Below, in pieces: positions 4,479 to 6,493 of a stretch of DNA of 6,493 nucleotides. How positions within the stretch are numbered: the first letter of the stretch is position 1; each line of letters opens with the position of its first letter. The notes below the pieces were generated by a model. The model saw only the letters and a list, made by a program, of their open reading frames with translations. It made no database searches and was not told the origin of the DNA. The stretch comes from Spirochaetaceae bacterium. Its GTDB lineage: Bacteria; Spirochaetota; Spirochaetia; Treponematales; Breznakiellaceae. The stretch covers positions 1 to 6,493 of the forward strand of contig JAITRV010000011.1 in NCBI GenBank assembly GCA_031288215.1, given 5' to 3'. Position numbers and translations under genes: made by a program.

Positions 4479-5666
4479 ATGATAGATCGCCGGAAAACAG
4501 ATATACTTTTTATGCGGCTCGTTACCCTGGTTTCCGGCTTTTCCATCCTTGCCCTGGGGGGGATACTCCTCTTTGTCCTGATCCAGGGCGCGGCCCCCTT
4601 TATCCTTCCCACCGCTGCGGGGCTCCGGATCGTGGTGGAAAACATCCCTGAAATCAGGGTAAACGGCCGCCTCTACCGGGATGTCCCCCTGATCGACGCG
4701 CCGGCGGATACGGAGGCCCTGTCCCTGGGCTTCTCTTCCCCCGACGGGACGGAACAGGTCCTGGAACTGAAGTTCCTGTACGCCGAAAAAGACCCCGAGC
4801 GGATGCTGACCTTTACCGCCCATGAGGGAGGGGCCGTCGCTTCCCCCGAAGCCTTCGTGTATACGGTAACCTATCCGCCGGCGCTGCCGGGCCTGAGCCG
4901 GAAGGTCCACGTTATCCTGCCGGAGCCGCCCTACGGCCTTTTCCGTTTCCTCGGGGGGCTGGACTGGCGGCCCACCTACAACAAGGTCTACGGCATCTTC
5001 CCCATGATTCTGGGGACCATCATGGCCGCCCTGGGGGCGATACTGCTGGGGGTGCCCCCGGCGATACTCTGCGCCCTGTTCCTGGGGGAATTCCTCCCGG
5101 AGAAGGCCGCGGTCCTGGTCCGGGGGGCGATAGAGCTTCTGGCGGGGATCCCCTCGGTGGTCTACGGCTTCTTCGGCCTCATGGTGGTGGTCCCGGCGGT
5201 GAAAGGGATCTTCCGGGTGCCCTCGGGGAACGGGCTCTTCCCGGCGATCATCATCCTGGCGGTGATGATCCTCCCCACGGTGATCGCCATCGCGGAGACC
5301 TCCATCCGGGCGGTTCCCCGGTCCCATCGGGAAGCCTCCCTGGCCCTGGGGGCAAGCAGGATGCAGACCGCCTGGAACGTGGTGCTCCCCCACGCCCGCT
5401 CAGGGGTGATGGCGGGGATCATCCTGGGGATTTCCCGGGCGGTGGGGGAGACCATGGCGGTGATCCTGGTGGCGGGGAATTCCGTGCAGCTTATCCGCAG
5501 CCCCCTGGACAGCGTGCGGACCCTGACGGCCACCATCGCCCTGGAGATGGGCTACGCCCAGGGCCGGCACAGCGAGATGCTCTTTTCCATCGGGGTGGTC
5601 CTCTTCGCCCTGATCCTGGTTTTGAACAGCCTCATCCTCAGGATGCAGCGGAAGGGGGAACCATGA
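4479..5666 (+). CDS. pstC: Phosphate ABC transporter permease PstC with enlarged extracytoplasmic loop
   Basis: A 395-residue inner-membrane permease that forms the phosphate channel with PstA. TM1 covers about residues 9-35. The core resumes with FLGGLDWRPTYNKVYGIFP (157-175), the conserved PstC entry motif. TM helices follow at about 177-202, 222-240, 254-272, 310-333 and 368-388. ELLAGIPSVVYGFFGL (219-234) and the EAA loop EASLALGASRMQTAWNVVLP (285-304), which docks on the PstB ATPase, are intact. Residues about 48-150 form an extra, charged, strand-rich region absent from typical PstC (about 300-320 residues). ATG 4479 has AAGGG seven bases upstream and is preferred to TTG 4473. The stop overlaps the pstA start (ATGA). 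Confidence 0.95.
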   Translation: MIDRRKTDILFMRLVTLVSGFSILALGGILLFVLIQGAAPFILPTAAGLRIVVENIPEIRVNGRLYRDVPLIDAPADTEALSLGFSSPDGTEQVLELKFLYAEKDPERMLTFTAHEGGAVASPEAFVYTVTYPPALPGLSRKVHVILPEPPYGLFRFLGGLDWRPTYNKVYGIFPMILGTIMAALGAILLGVPPAILCALFLGEFLPEKAAVLVRGAIELLAGIPSVVYGFFGLMVVVPAVKGIFRVPSGNGLFPAIIILAVMILPTVIAIAETSIRAVPRSHREASLALGASRMQTAWNVVLPHARSGVMAGIILGISRAVGETMAVILVAGNSVQLIRSPLDSVRTLTATIALEMGYAQGRHSEMLFSIGVVLFALILVLNSLILRMQRKGEP

Positions 5667-6493
5667 CGGGTGCTCGAAAAAAACGCCGCATGGCCGACGC
5701 GGGCCTCTACGCCCTCATGGCGGCGGCTATGGTCCTGGTATTGGGGGTCCTCCTCTTTATCCTGGCCTATATTCTCCTCCAATCCCTGGGTTTCCTGAAT
5801 CTTTCGTTTATAACCGGCTCCGGCAGGGGGGGGATCTTCCCCATGCTGGTGACCACCCTCTACGTGGTGCTGGTGTCCCTGGCCATTGCCCTCCCCATCG
5901 GGATCATGACTTCCCTTTTCCTCAACGAGTACACCGGGAATTCCCGGCTGGCCCGCCTCCTCCGGCTGGCCATTGAAACCCTGGCGGGAATCCCCTCGAT
6001 CCTTTACGGCCTCTTCGGGCTCCTCCTCTTCTGCCGGCTCCTCGGCTTCGGCCAATCAATCCTCTCCGGGGCTTGCACCCTGAGCATCATGATCCTCCCG
6101 GTGATCATCAGAACCACCGAAGAATCCCTCAAGACCGTCCCCGATTCCTTCCGGGAGGCGTCCCTTTCCCTGGGGGCGACGAAGTTCCAGACCATCCGGC
6201 ACGTGGTGCTTCCCTCGGCCCTGCCGGGGATCGTTACCTCCGCCATCCTCGCCGTGGGGCGGGTGGTGGGGGAGTCCGCGCCGGTACTCCTCACCGTGGG
6301 GATCACCCGGAATCTCCCCAAATCCCTCTTTGATTCGGGGCGCACCCTCACCATCCATCTCTACTACCTGACAAAAGAAGCGATTAACCCCGATGACTTC
6401 GGCATGGCCTTTGCCACCGCGGCGGTCCTCATCGTGGTGGTGGTGCTGATCAACACGCTGACGAAAATCATCGCGGGAACCGTGAACCGGTAG
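5663..6493 (+). CDS. pstA: Phosphate ABC transporter permease PstA
   Basis: A 276-residue second permease subunit. A basic N-terminus (RKKRR) precedes TM1 (about 14-40). FITGSGRGGIFPMLVTTLY (49-67) is the conserved entry to the transport core. TM segments follow at about 62-87, 106-128, 138-150, 186-211 and 247-270. ETLAGIPSILYGLFGL (105-120) and the EAA loop EASLSLGATKFQTIRHVVLP (165-184) match PstA. SAPVLLTVG (205-213) is another family block. Length is usual for PstA. It starts in an ATGA overlap with pstC behind a GAAGGGGG ribosome binding sequence. Its TAG stop is the last codon of the window; pstB and phoU normally follow but cannot be seen. Confidence 0.95.
   Translation: MTGARKKRRMADAGLYALMAAAMVLVLGVLLFILAYILLQSLGFLNLSFITGSGRGGIFPMLVTTLYVVLVSLAIALPIGIMTSLFLNEYTGNSRLARLLRLAIETLAGIPSILYGLFGLLLFCRLLGFGQSILSGACTLSIMILPVIIRTTEESLKTVPDSFREASLSLGATKFQTIRHVVLPSALPGIVTSAILAVGRVVGESAPVLLTVGITRNLPKSLFDSGRTLTIHLYYLTKEAINPDDFGMAFATAAVLIVVVVLINTLTKIIAGTVNR

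Noticed and set aside
3584..4645. 353-residue open frame antisense to pstS
   Set aside because: Mirrors the pstS coding frame in GC-rich DNA. It has a Gly/Arg/Pro-rich, family-less translation and no ribosome binding site; pstS itself has clear motifs.
4440..5393. 317-residue open frame antisense to pstC
   Set aside because: Low-complexity Gln/Gly/Arg/His-rich translation typical of a shadow frame; pstC is unambiguous.

Overview
The window looks like a piece of chromosome from an anaerobic, diderm, GC-rich bacterium. A termite-gut-treponeme-like spirochaete is my best guess, from overall protein flavour and the mix of families (degenerate group II intron, TSCPD/TIGR03905-type protein, TcdA, TtcA-like protein, PstSCA). 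I cannot verify this without a search. The left ~1.3 kb is accessory DNA and visibly less GC-rich than the rest. The remainder is two ordinary chromosomal operons.

Left block (1-1304, + strand). The window opens inside a group II intron. The intron-encoded reverse transcriptase/maturase is broken: its reading frame moves from frame 1 to 2 to 3, and it ends at 824 with no endonuclease domain. The 3' end of the intron ribozyme follows, with domain V (843-891) and domain VI (about 897-929). Domain V has lost its AGC catalytic triad and carries an extra hairpin. Downstream lies the 3' exon, the tail of a repetitive, probably secreted protein. Two related short palindromes, at 85-100 and 855-871, sit at the first maturase frameshift and in the domain V loop. 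Their arms differ by a compensated base pair. They look like two insertions of one very small palindromic element, and this is the most unusual observation here.

Middle block (1426-3436, - strand). Transcribed leftward from a promoter near 3408-3436 are a small four-cysteine TSCPD protein, a TcdA-type E1-like enzyme (ct6A at tRNA position 37) and a TtcA-like thiolase (s2C at tRNA position 32). The last two overlap by 8 bp. The unit reads as a tRNA anticodon-loop modification operon plus one small protein of unknown role.

Right block (3521-6493, + strand). pstS, pstC and pstA are tightly packed (10-bp gap, then a 4-bp overlap) and encode the binding protein and two permeases of the high-affinity phosphate ABC transporter. 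pstB and phoU are expected beyond the right edge. Upstream of pstS are four tandem 11-bp units with TTAACA-like heads, the architecture of a PhoB/PhoP Pho box, followed by a -10-like hexamer and a strong ribosome binding site. PstS has a lipoprotein-like N-terminus without the lipobox cysteine. PstC carries an extra extracytoplasmic domain of about 100 residues.

The only long gene-free stretch is the 262-bp divergent region 3343-3604, which holds both promoters and a nested GC-rich palindrome. The 121-bp gap 1305-1425 holds only a weak hairpin.
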